A DNA stretch of 23,185 nucleotides. Source: a virus. Where the stretch lies: IMG/VR virus record IMGVR_UViG_3300037070_000562, positions 1-23,185 of that record. One strand, given 5' to 3'. How positions within the stretch are numbered: the stretch's first letter is position 1; every line of letters starts with the position of its first letter. The notes below the pieces were generated by a model, which was given only the letters and a program-made list of their open reading frames with translations, was not told the DNA's origin and did no database searches. Shown here piece by piece: positions 1-6,639 of the stretch. The position numbers were made by a program, and so were the translations under genes.

Positions 1-154
1 AAGAGGACGCGCCCGCGGGCGTATTTATGTCGCCCCAGAACGGCCGAAGACCCCGCCGTGACCGCGGTGTGACATGGAGTAAGTGCTTGACAGGCATTGG
101 GAAACATGCTTTTGACCCCTTTGTAACTGGGGTGTAACCCGCGGGGTAGATGGG
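1..154. other. Upstream non-coding region with palindrome and repeats
   Basis: I see no gene in this stretch. It holds a perfect 12-base palindrome at 10-21 (CGCCCGCGGGCG). A TTGACA hexamer at 87-92 could be a -35 element, but no convincing -10 follows at the right distance. Two copies of TGTAAC lie at 122-127 and 133-138, one helical turn apart. A small CCCC/GGGG inverted repeat lies around the first copy (117-120 with 129-132). The position directly in front of the small terminase gene is where packaging sites (cos or pac) or a late promoter often lie. Nothing here proves either. Confidence 0.4.
87..92 (+). promoter_or_regulatory. Possible -35 hexamer (TTGACA)
   Basis: TTGACA matches the sigma-70 -35 consensus exactly and lies 63 bases ahead of the small terminase start. 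The bases 16-18 downstream (around 109-115, CTTTTGA) are a poor -10 match, so this is only a candidate late promoter element. Confidence 0.2.
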
Positions 155-568
155 ATGGCGTTATCAAGTGGCGTGAGTGCTGGTGGGCGGCCTCGGCAGC
201 CTCGAGAGATCGCGGAACTGAAGGGCGATGCGAAGCACAATCCGAAGCGGTATCGGGACCGGTATGCGAAGTCGAAGCAGCCGCTCGGCAAGCCGCCGAA
301 GCATTTGTCGGAGGCGGGTCAGGGGATCTGGTTTGAGATCGAGAGCTATGCGATCGAGGGGACGATCCGAGCTCCGCAGCGGCTGATCATGGAGGCGACG
401 TGCGAGCTGGTGGCGGAGTTTCGGGACAACCCTCGGGAGTTCCCGGTAGCGAAACACAACACTCTGCGGAGCAACCTGGCCGAGTTGTGCTTGACGACCA
501 ACAGCCAGCAGAAGCTGAAGGTTGAGGAGGCTCCGGAGGATGGCCCGTACTCGGCGTATCTCGACTGA
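155..568 (+). CDS. terS: Phage terminase small subunit (P27-like)
   Basis: A 137-residue protein that should recognise phage DNA and load the large terminase for packaging. The N-terminus has the GRPRQPREIAELKGD pattern followed by a basic stretch, which resembles the GRPP...L..L.G start of the P27 small terminase family. A segment that follows (KPPKHLSEAGQGIWFEIE) fits the P..L...a...W pattern of that family. The rest is predicted helical. It starts at ATG 155 behind a GGGG-containing leader. It overlaps the large terminase by 29 bases, the usual small-then-large order. The C-terminal part is short for the family, and the assignment relies on the N-terminal pattern plus position. Confidence 0.82.
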   Translation: MALSSGVSAGGRPRQPREIAELKGDAKHNPKRYRDRYAKSKQPLGKPPKHLSEAGQGIWFEIESYAIEGTIRAPQRLIMEATCELVAEFRDNPREFPVAKHNTLRSNLAELCLTTNSQQKLKVEEAPEDGPYSAYLD

Positions 569-2234
569 CACGCCTGCGGGGCTGGCGATTGGCTACGCGC
601 GCGATGTGGATGCCGGGCGCGTGCCGGCGGGTCCGTACGTCAAGCTCGCCTGCAACCGTTTCCTGCGCGATCTCGGGCGCAAGGACTGGCCGTACACGTT
701 CGACGCGGAGACGGCCAACAACTACGTCAAGTTCATTCAGACGTTACCGCACGTCAAAGGCAAGTGGGCGGCGCACGGTGAGACGCTGCGTCTTGGGGCG
801 TGGCAGTGCTTCATCGAGTGCAACCTCTTTGGCTGGCTGAGTGAGAAGACCGGGCTGCGGCGCTTTCGCCAGTCCTACGAGGAGATCCCGCGGAAGAACG
901 GCAAGTCGACTCGGGTGGGCTCGCGCGGCATTTTCATGCTGACGGGCGATCGGGAAGCCGGGGCTGAGATTTACGCGGGTGCGACCACGGAGAAGCAGGC
1001 GCATGAGGTGTTTCGCCCCGCCTGGCAGATGATCAAGAAGTCAGAGAAGCTGCGCTCGGTGTTTCATCTGGAGATGGCCGGGAATTCCAACAACCCCGGT
1101 CCGATCTACCGGATTCGGGACATGAGTCGCTTTGAGACGATGATTGGCAAGCCCGGTGACGGGGCGAGTCCGCACGCGGCGCTGATCGATGAGTTCCACG
1201 AGCACGACTCCCCGCAGATGCTCGAGACGATGCTGACGGGCATGGGCGCACGCGAGCAGCCGCTGCTGTCGATCATCACGACGGCCGGCAGCAATCTCGG
1301 CGGACCCTGTTACGAGAAGCGTCGCGACGTGATCCGCATCCTCGAGCAGCAGGACGAGGACGAGACGCTCTTTGGCATCATCTACGGGCTTGACCCGGAC
1401 GATCAGTGGGACGATCCCGCGAATCTGGTGAAGGCCAATCCGAACTACGACGTCTCCGTGTTCGGCGAGTTCCTGAATGCGATGCTGGCGCAGGCGCGGC
1501 GCTCATCGACCCGCCAGAATGCGTTTCGCACCAAGCACCTGAACGAGTGGATGGGTGCGAAGACGGCGTGGATGAACATGCTTGCCTGGCAGCGTCAGAA
1601 ACGCACCTTGCAGGTGAGCGATTTCAAGGGCTGTCGTTGCTGGCTCGGCGTGGACCTCGCAAGCAAGATCGACATCACCGCGCTCGTCATGCTGTTTGAG
1701 AAGAACGAGCAGTATTACTGCATTCCGCGGTTCTACGTCCCTGAAAAAGCGGTCGAGGAGAACGAGAAGTACCGCGAGTACGTCACGGGTGGGGAGTTGA
1801 CGGCCACACCCGGCACGATGACCGACTACGAGTTCCTCGAGGAGGAGATCAAGTCGGTCGCCAAGCAGGTGCAACTGCAGGACATCGCTTTCGATCCGAC
1901 GCAGGCGTCCTACGTGATGACGCGGCTCACCCAGTCACGGCTGCCGGTGATCGAGTTCGCCCAGAACGTGCGCAACCTGTCTGAGCCGATGAAGGAGTGC
2001 GAGGCGCTCATACTCGCCGGAAATCTCTTTCACGACGGCAACTTGGCGATGACATGGATGATGGGCAACGTGATGGCGCGGCTCGATGCCAAGGGGCACA
2101 TCTACCCGCGCAAGGAAAACGACTACGACCCGAAGTGTAAGATCGACGGTGTGGTCGCGCTCATCATGGCGATGGGCCGCGCACTGCTGACGAAGCAGGC
2201 GCCGAACTACAAGATATTCTTCATCGGTAAATGA
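540..2234 (+). CDS. terL: Phage terminase large subunit
   Basis: The ATPase-nuclease motor that pumps DNA into the prohead and cuts it, 564 residues from ATG 540. The ATPase half shows a Walker A-like RKNGKST at residues 118-124 and a Walker B ALIDEFHEH at 214-222. The RNase H-like nuclease half shows GVDLASKIDITAL from 370, with the first acidic residue at D372, then FDPT at 451-454, and a late KIDGVVALIMA with D536 as probable third metal ligand. This is the lambdoid/HK97 Terminase_1 pattern and the length is normal. ATG 540 is preferred because GAGGAGG at 524-530 lies 9 bases ahead. An upstream TTG at 522 is in frame but lies ahead of that site. It overlaps terS. Confidence 0.96.
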   Translation: MARTRRISTDTPAGLAIGYARDVDAGRVPAGPYVKLACNRFLRDLGRKDWPYTFDAETANNYVKFIQTLPHVKGKWAAHGETLRLGAWQCFIECNLFGWLSEKTGLRRFRQSYEEIPRKNGKSTRVGSRGIFMLTGDREAGAEIYAGATTEKQAHEVFRPAWQMIKKSEKLRSVFHLEMAGNSNNPGPIYRIRDMSRFETMIGKPGDGASPHAALIDEFHEHDSPQMLETMLTGMGAREQPLLSIITTAGSNLGGPCYEKRRDVIRILEQQDEDETLFGIIYGLDPDDQWDDPANLVKANPNYDVSVFGEFLNAMLAQARRSSTRQNAFRTKHLNEWMGAKTAWMNMLAWQRQKRTLQVSDFKGCRCWLGVDLASKIDITALVMLFEKNEQYYCIPRFYVPEKAVEENEKYREYVTGGELTATPGTMTDYEFLEEEIKSVAKQVQLQDIAFDPTQASYVMTRLTQSRLPVIEFAQNVRNLSEPMKECEALILAGNLFHDGNLAMTWMMGNVMARLDAKGHIYPRKENDYDPKCKIDGVVALIMAMGRALLTKQAPNYKIFFIGK

Positions 2235-2247
2235 GGAGATTGACGCA

Positions 2248-2826
2248 ATGTGGACCTGTTACCCGCTGCCGCCTCCGGGCGGCTTCCTGATCCTGCCCGG
2301 CGCCGGCACACCGCCACCGACCGAGCCGATCGTCATTCCACCCGACACGCAGCCCGTCCCGCCGCCTGACCTCGGTCAGCCGGGTCCGCCTGTGTATCCG
2401 GGTTGGCCCATCGGTGGAGGCGGACCGAGCCTGCCGATCCAGCCGCCGAACATGCCGGGTTGGCCGGTGATGCCCGGTTACCCGGTGCTGACGCCTCCCG
2501 GCTACGCGCCGGTGCCCGGCTGGCCCGCGCTGCCCGGTTACTGGCCCGGTGGTGGTCAGGGTGGTGGTGCACCGCAGCCGCCGCTCGGCTTCTGGGGTCC
2601 GAACGATCCACGACCGACGCTGCCGATCTACATGCCGGGCTTCCCCGGTGGTCGACCGCCCTACGGTCCCGGCGGACCCGGCACAGAGCCGCCTGCGGGC
2701 GTACAGGTCATGCCGGTCGCGATCTGGATGATGGCTGTGCCTGCCGATCAGGTGCCGCCATTCCCCGGTATCGCAAAGCCGCCGGCTGACAGCAAGCCGC
2801 CCGTGCCGGAACCGAAGAAGAAGTAA
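2248..2826 (+). CDS. Proline/glycine/aromatic-rich protein of unknown function
   Basis: 192 residues starting at ATG 2248, with GAGGAG at 2233-2238 and a 9-base spacer, 13 bases after terL stops. Most residues are Pro, Gly, Trp, Tyr, Val, Leu and Ile. PGWP occurs at 51-54, 70-73 and 90-93, with related PGYP at 76-79, PGY at 84 and 96, and PGFPG at 130-134. Glycine runs lie near 56-59 and 101-107. Charged residues are almost absent until the C-terminus, which ends in lysines. I see no signal peptide, membrane helix or enzyme motif. It probably has little regular structure apart from polyproline-type helix. The place between terminase and capsid genes suggests a virion or assembly role, but I do not recognise the family. 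A long antisense frame here is a composition artefact. Confidence 0.75.
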   Translation: MWTCYPLPPPGGFLILPGAGTPPPTEPIVIPPDTQPVPPPDLGQPGPPVYPGWPIGGGGPSLPIQPPNMPGWPVMPGYPVLTPPGYAPVPGWPALPGYWPGGGQGGGAPQPPLGFWGPNDPRPTLPIYMPGFPGGRPPYGPGGPGTEPPAGVQVMPVAIWMMAVPADQVPPFPGIAKPPADSKPPVPEPKKK

Positions 2827-2848
2827 ACGATTCGGCAATCGATGAGTG

Positions 2849-2879
2849 GAGGCCACCTTCGGGTGGCCTCTTCTTTTTT
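2849..2879 (+). terminator. Intrinsic terminator-like hairpin ahead of protease-capsid gene
   Basis: A perfect 9-bp stem, GAGGCCACC (2849-2857) with GGTGGCCTC (2862-2870), closes a TTCG loop with a C-G closing pair, the extra-stable cUUCGg tetraloop. It is followed by TTCTTTTTT (2871-2879). This is a classic rho-independent terminator. The GGAG ribosome binding site of the next gene starts at the very next base (2880). Confidence 0.9.
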
Positions 2880-2889
2880 GGAGCAAGCA

Positions 2890-4893
2890 ATGACGACGAA
2901 CCGGACAATGCCGATTGCGACCCGCGCCTACAGCGTGCTCGAGATCAAGTCCTTCGACGAGGACACGCGCGCGTTCACGGGTGTCGCAACGACGCCCACG
3001 ACGGATCTCATGGAGGACGTCGTCGAGTCGAAAGGCGGGCAGTTCAAGCTGCCGATCCCGTTCCTGTGGCAGCACGACAAGGAACGCCCCGTCGGCCACA
3101 TCACCCACGCTCAAATCTCCGACAACGAGATCGCGGTGCGCGGACGGTTGGAACGTCCGTTTGAAGGCGCACCTGCCAGTTGGGCCGAGCGACTGAACGT
3201 AGCATGGGCCGACATCAAGACCGGGCTCGTCCGCGGGCTGTCCATCGGGTTCAAGCCGCTGGAATGGGAACCCATCAAGGGCACCTACGGCAATCGTTTC
3301 ACAAAATGGACATGGCTCGAGTTGAGCGCGGTCACGATTCCCGCCAACACCGATGCCTCGATTTTGACCATCAAGTCGATCGCTGCGCGTGAGGAGCAGG
3401 CCGCGTCAGGCCGCAATGCTGCCTCGCGAGTGGTACGACTCGATTCTCCTGCCGGCGTCACGGCAAAGCGCAGATCAATCACGCCCCAGGAGGGCAATGC
3501 GATGAATGTTTCAGACCAAATCAAGTCGTTTGAGGCGAAGCGGATGGCAACCGCTACGCAGCTCGACGTCCTGCTCGAGAAGGCGGCCGAAGAGGGCCGC
3601 ACGCTCGATGAGGCCGAGCAGAAAGAGCACGATGAGCTCGACGCCGACGTCGCGCGCATCGACCAGCACCTCGACAACCTGCACGCCGCCGAGGCGCGGC
3701 AGATGGCGCGGGCGAAGCCGGTGGAGAAGGGTGGTGTGGTGGCGGCATCGCGCTCGCGCGATCCCTACATCACGGCGGGTCGCGAGACGCTGCCACCGGG
3801 CGTGGAATTCGCCCGCTTCGTCAAGTGTGTGGTGGCCTCGCGCGGCATTCCGCTCGCGGCCTTTGAGGTGGCAAAGCACCAGTATCCGGACAATCCTCGC
3901 CTGCAGACGATCCTGAAGGCGGCGGTGGCGGCCGGTACGACCTCGGATGTGGCTTGGGCCTCGCCGCTGGTGGAGTATCAGCAGCTTGCGAGCGAGTTCA
4001 TCGACTTCCTGCGCCCGCAGACCATTCTCGGGAAGTTTGGCACCAACGGCATTCCGGCACTCAATGCGGTACCGTTCAACGTGCGTATTCCGAGGCAGAT
4101 GACGGGTGGACAGGGCTACTGGGTCGGACAGGGCAAGGCGAAGCCGCTGACGAAGTTCGACTTCGACAGTGTGACCTTCGACTTCTACAAGGTGGCGAAC
4201 ATCGCCGTGCTCACCGACGAGCTGGTGCGTTTCAGCAATCCGTCCGCGGATCTGCTGACCCGCAACTCCCTCGCCGCGGCGCTGCGCGCTCGGCTCGACA
4301 TCGACTTCATCGATCCGGGCAAGGCGATCGATGTGGGCGTCTCGCCCGCCTCGATCACCAACGGCATCACCGGTATCACCTCCAGTGGTACGGGTGCCGA
4401 TGGCATCTTCGCGGACCTCGAGGCGGTGATGGGTGCGTTTGCGGCGAGCGGTCTCGCCCCGAACGTGGCGATCATGTCCTCGATGAACGCGCTCGCGCTG
4501 TCGATGCTGCGCTATCCGCTCTCGGGTGCGCCCGTGTTCGGTGGCATGTCGGCACAGGGCGGGACGTTCAACGGACTGCCGGTGATCGTAAGCGAGTACG
4601 TGAGTCAGGTCGGCGAGACGGGATCGAGCCCGATCGTCTTCCTGAACACCAACGAGATCCTGCTCGCCGACGACGGCACGGTGACGATCGACGCATCCAA
4701 CCAGGCGTCTCTGGAAATGTCGGATGCACCGGCCCACAACTCGGGCACGCCCACGGGGGCGAGTCTGGTCAGCATGTGGCAGACGAACTCGGTCGCCCTG
4801 AAGGCCGAGCGGTACATCAACTGGCTGCGTGCCCGTGACGAAGCCGTGGTGTGGATCGATGGGGCGGCCTACACATCGGTGCCGTCGACGTAG
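2890..4893 (+). CDS. Fused HK97-type prohead protease and major capsid protein
   Basis: 667 residues joining two normally separate genes in one frame. Residues about 8-165 are a U35-type prohead protease: LWQHDKERPVGH contains the candidate catalytic His62, RGLSIGF the candidate nucleophile Ser118, and WLELSAVTIPAN the conserved block with Glu144. A linker (165-204) leads to a charged helical delta/scaffold-like segment (about 205-275). The HK97-fold capsid domain follows, with recognisable TSDVAWASPLVE, TGGQGYWVGQGKAKPLTKF and a C-terminal SVALKAERYINWLRARDEAVVWI. The protease should cleave the delta segment during maturation. ATG 2890 is chosen because GGAG lies 6 bases upstream. The in-frame ATG at 2842 would put the terminator hairpin inside the coding sequence. 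Terminator-like hairpins flank the gene on both sides. Confidence 0.95.
   Translation: MTTNRTMPIATRAYSVLEIKSFDEDTRAFTGVATTPTTDLMEDVVESKGGQFKLPIPFLWQHDKERPVGHITHAQISDNEIAVRGRLERPFEGAPASWAERLNVAWADIKTGLVRGLSIGFKPLEWEPIKGTYGNRFTKWTWLELSAVTIPANTDASILTIKSIAAREEQAASGRNAASRVVRLDSPAGVTAKRRSITPQEGNAMNVSDQIKSFEAKRMATATQLDVLLEKAAEEGRTLDEAEQKEHDELDADVARIDQHLDNLHAAEARQMARAKPVEKGGVVAASRSRDPYITAGRETLPPGVEFARFVKCVVASRGIPLAAFEVAKHQYPDNPRLQTILKAAVAAGTTSDVAWASPLVEYQQLASEFIDFLRPQTILGKFGTNGIPALNAVPFNVRIPRQMTGGQGYWVGQGKAKPLTKFDFDSVTFDFYKVANIAVLTDELVRFSNPSADLLTRNSLAAALRARLDIDFIDPGKAIDVGVSPASITNGITGITSSGTGADGIFADLEAVMGAFAASGLAPNVAIMSSMNALALSMLRYPLSGAPVFGGMSAQGGTFNGLPVIVSEYVSQVGETGSSPIVFLNTNEILLADDGTVTIDASNQASLEMSDAPAHNSGTPTGASLVSMWQTNSVALKAERYINWLRARDEAVVWIDGAAYTSVPST
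3488..3504 (+). promoter_or_regulatory. Internal ribosome binding site and start codon for capsid-only product
   Basis: AGGAGGG at 3488-3494 is followed after 7 bases by ATG 3502, in frame with the protease-capsid fusion (Met205). It falls exactly at the junction between the linker after the protease and the capsid delta segment. It is one of the best Shine-Dalgarno matches in the window. Confidence 0.65.
3502..4893 (+). CDS. Major capsid protein, predicted separate internal translation product
   Basis: 463 residues nested in frame in the fusion gene. The predicted product starts with a charged helical segment (MNVSDQIKSFEAKRM...), like the delta domain that acts as built-in scaffold in HK97-type capsids, and continues through the capsid fold. 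Separate initiation would supply many capsid subunits against few fused protease copies, a ratio assembly needs. The same result could come from proteolysis of the fusion alone, so this entry is a prediction based on the strong internal ribosome binding site and its position at the domain boundary. Its ATG lies 7 bases after AGGAGGG. Confidence 0.55.
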   Translation: MNVSDQIKSFEAKRMATATQLDVLLEKAAEEGRTLDEAEQKEHDELDADVARIDQHLDNLHAAEARQMARAKPVEKGGVVAASRSRDPYITAGRETLPPGVEFARFVKCVVASRGIPLAAFEVAKHQYPDNPRLQTILKAAVAAGTTSDVAWASPLVEYQQLASEFIDFLRPQTILGKFGTNGIPALNAVPFNVRIPRQMTGGQGYWVGQGKAKPLTKFDFDSVTFDFYKVANIAVLTDELVRFSNPSADLLTRNSLAAALRARLDIDFIDPGKAIDVGVSPASITNGITGITSSGTGADGIFADLEAVMGAFAASGLAPNVAIMSSMNALALSMLRYPLSGAPVFGGMSAQGGTFNGLPVIVSEYVSQVGETGSSPIVFLNTNEILLADDGTVTIDASNQASLEMSDAPAHNSGTPTGASLVSMWQTNSVALKAERYINWLRARDEAVVWIDGAAYTSVPST

Positions 4894-4900
4894 TAGACTT

Positions 4901-4945
4901 CCGGACGTGAACCACACGTACTCCCGTGCATGTGGTCGCAACCGG
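4901..4945 (+). other. Extended hairpin between capsid gene and terminator
   Basis: ACCACACGTAC (4911-4921) pairs with GTGCATGTGGT (4926-4936) around a TCCC loop. This gives 11 positions with one C-A mismatch and one G-T wobble. CCGG at 4901-4904 and 4942-4945 could form an outer stem. It begins 8 bases after the capsid stop and directly precedes the terminator. It may protect the 3' end of capsid mRNA or simply strengthen the stop. Confidence 0.5.
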
Positions 4946-4947
4946 AG

Positions 4948-4986
4948 ACCCCGGCGGGCGTAACAGCCCGTCGGGGTTTTCTTTTT
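4948..4986 (+). terminator. Intrinsic terminator after protease-capsid gene
   Basis: A 12-bp stem, ACCCCGGCGGGC (4948-4959) with GCCCGTCGGGGT (4966-4977), has one G-T wobble and a GTAACA loop. It is followed by TTTCTTTTT. The next gene's GGAG starts at 4987, right after the T tract, repeating the arrangement seen at 2849-2892. Confidence 0.92.
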
Positions 4987-4999
4987 GGAGAACACAGCC

Positions 5000-5185
5000 A
5001 TGCACTTGAAAGTCGTCCGCAACATCCGCGGGCTGGTGATGGGTCAGCGCCTGACGATGGACCGCTACTTCGGGCGCGCACTCGTCGCGCACGGCATCGC
5101 CGAGGAAGTGCTCGAGGGTGAGCAGCCGCGCAAGAAGCGCGCCTACAAGCGGCGCGACCTGCAAGCCGAGCAGAGCCGGGAATGA
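5000..5185 (+). CDS. Small basic protein between capsid and portal genes
   Basis: 61 residues from ATG 5000, with GGAG at 4987-4990 and a 9-base spacer. An in-frame TTG at 4985 is rejected because it overlaps the terminator tail. The N-terminal half (RNIRGLVMGQRLTMDRYFGR, then ALVAHGIAEE) resembles small phage proteins near capsid genes that have a short beta-hairpin followed by an A..L...G.A pattern. The C-terminal half is very basic (PRKKRAYKRRD) and could touch DNA or RNA. Its ATG-TGA junction overlaps the portal start by 4 bases. The function is unknown. A minor head protein is a reasonable guess from position. Confidence 0.75.
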   Translation: MHLKVVRNIRGLVMGQRLTMDRYFGRALVAHGIAEEVLEGEQPRKKRAYKRRDLQAEQSRE

Positions 5186-6615
5186 AACTCCCAAAGCTGC
5201 TGCAGTTCTTCACCCCGACCCAGCGCGACGCGCCAGTCGCGCAGCGCAAACTCCTGCACCCCATGAATGGGCGCGGTGGCGCCGGCTGGTTTCGTATCTA
5301 CGAGAGCTACAGCGGTGCCTGGCAGCAGAATGTCGTGCTCGACCGCGACACGATCCTCTCGCACTCGGTCGTCTTCGCCTGCATCACGCTCATCTCGCAG
5401 GACATCGGGAAACTGCGCTGCAAGCTGGTCGAGCAGCAGGAGAGCGGCATCTGGAAAGAGGTGCAGAACTCCGCCTATTCGCCCGTGCTGCGCAAACCCA
5501 ATCATTTCCAGACGCGCGTCAAGTTCTTTGAATACTGGATTGCGTCGAAGCTGATTCACGGCAACACCTATGTGCTGAAGCAGCGCGATGATCGCAACGT
5601 CGTCAAGAGGCTCTACATCCTCGATCCGACACGGGTGAGAGTGTTCGTCAGCGACGATGGGGCGGTGTTCTATGAACTGAAGATCGACAATCTCGCCAAC
5701 CTCGATGCGGTTGCCGGGCGGCGCGAGAACAACACGCTGATGGTGCCCGCACGCGAGATCATTCACGACCCGATGTCGCTGCTGTGTCATCCGTTGCTCG
5801 GTGTGTCACCGCTCACCGCCAACGGGCTCGCCGCACTGCAGGGCCTGCGAATCCAGCAGGGTTCGGCGGCGTTCTTTGCCAACGGGTCTACCCCCTCCGG
5901 CGTCATCACTGCACCGGGACATCTCGAGCAGGACGATGCCGATGAGATCAAGTCGGCATGGGACACCAACTACTCCGGTGCCAATGCTGGCAAGGTCGCG
6001 GTGCTCGGTGATGGGCTCAAGTTTGAGCAGATGGCGGTGAACTCGGTCGACGCGCAGCTCATCGAGCAACTCAAGTGGACCGGTGAGAACATCTGCACGG
6101 CATTTCATGTACCACCGTACATGGTGGGCATCGGTCCCATGCCGACCTATAACAACATCGAGGCGCTGAACCAGCAGTACTACAACCAGTGTCTGCAATC
6201 GCTGATCGAGAACCTGGAGCTGTCGCTCGACGAGGGCCTCGAGATGACGAGCCCGACGCTCAGTCTCGGCACGGAGTTCGACCTGAAGGGACTGCTGCGA
6301 ATGGACACCGCGACGCGCTACAAGGCGCACAGCGATGCGATCGGTGGCGGCTGGTTGACGCCCAATGAGGCGCGCATCGATGAGGATCTGCCGCCCGCGC
6401 AGGGCGGGGCGACGCCCTACATGCAGCAGCAGAATTTCTCCCTGCTGGCGCTGAACAAGCGCGATCAGAAGGACGATCCATTTGCGAGCGGTAGCAAGGC
6501 TCCGGCCACCCCGGCGCCACCCGCACCGCCCGAGAAGGACGATGAGGAGAAGAGTCTCACGCTCTTTGCGACCGAGCTGCGCAAGTCACTCTCCCTTGCC
6601 GTCCTGACAGGCTGA
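5182..6615 (+). CDS. Phage portal protein (HK97 gp3-like)
   Basis: 477 residues. It forms the dodecameric ring at the capsid vertex through which DNA enters and leaves and to which the neck attaches. Visible family hallmarks are SVVFACITLISQDIGKL near residues 62-78, an EYWIASKLIHGNTYVL block, HPLLGVSPLTAN at about 203, FFANGSTPSGVI, and FHVPPYMVG near 308. The length matches HK97-type portals. The C-terminal 50 residues are a Pro/Ala-rich and charged tail (TPAPPAPPEKDDEEK). It starts by ATGA overlap with the small basic gene, which suggests translational coupling. The gene lies after the capsid gene, whereas HK97 and gene transfer agents place it before the protease. Confidence 0.95.
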   Translation: MKLPKLLQFFTPTQRDAPVAQRKLLHPMNGRGGAGWFRIYESYSGAWQQNVVLDRDTILSHSVVFACITLISQDIGKLRCKLVEQQESGIWKEVQNSAYSPVLRKPNHFQTRVKFFEYWIASKLIHGNTYVLKQRDDRNVVKRLYILDPTRVRVFVSDDGAVFYELKIDNLANLDAVAGRRENNTLMVPAREIIHDPMSLLCHPLLGVSPLTANGLAALQGLRIQQGSAAFFANGSTPSGVITAPGHLEQDDADEIKSAWDTNYSGANAGKVAVLGDGLKFEQMAVNSVDAQLIEQLKWTGENICTAFHVPPYMVGIGPMPTYNNIEALNQQYYNQCLQSLIENLELSLDEGLEMTSPTLSLGTEFDLKGLLRMDTATRYKAHSDAIGGGWLTPNEARIDEDLPPAQGGATPYMQQQNFSLLALNKRDQKDDPFASGSKAPATPAPPAPPEKDDEEKSLTLFATELRKSLSLAVLTG

Positions 6616-6639
6616 AGTAGTGGTGGTGGTGCTCTCGGC

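Noticed and set aside
93-110. Sigma-54 type promoter (GG...GC) ahead of terS
   Set aside because: The GG and GC dinucleotides are 15 bases apart instead of the required 12.
2842-2889. Longer start (ATG 2842) for the protease-capsid fusion
   Set aside because: The extension would be encoded by the terminator hairpin and T tract; ATG 2890 has GGAG 6 bases upstream and gives a normal protease N-terminus.
2221-3114. Antisense open frame of 297 codons opposite the Pro-rich protein
   Set aside because: It crosses the terminator at 2849-2879 and two gene boundaries; the sense gene has a good ribosome binding site and spacing.
3511-5025. Antisense open frame of 504 codons opposite the capsid gene
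   Set aside because: It would run through the terminator and the hairpin after the capsid gene; its composition is that of a shadow of a GC-rich gene.
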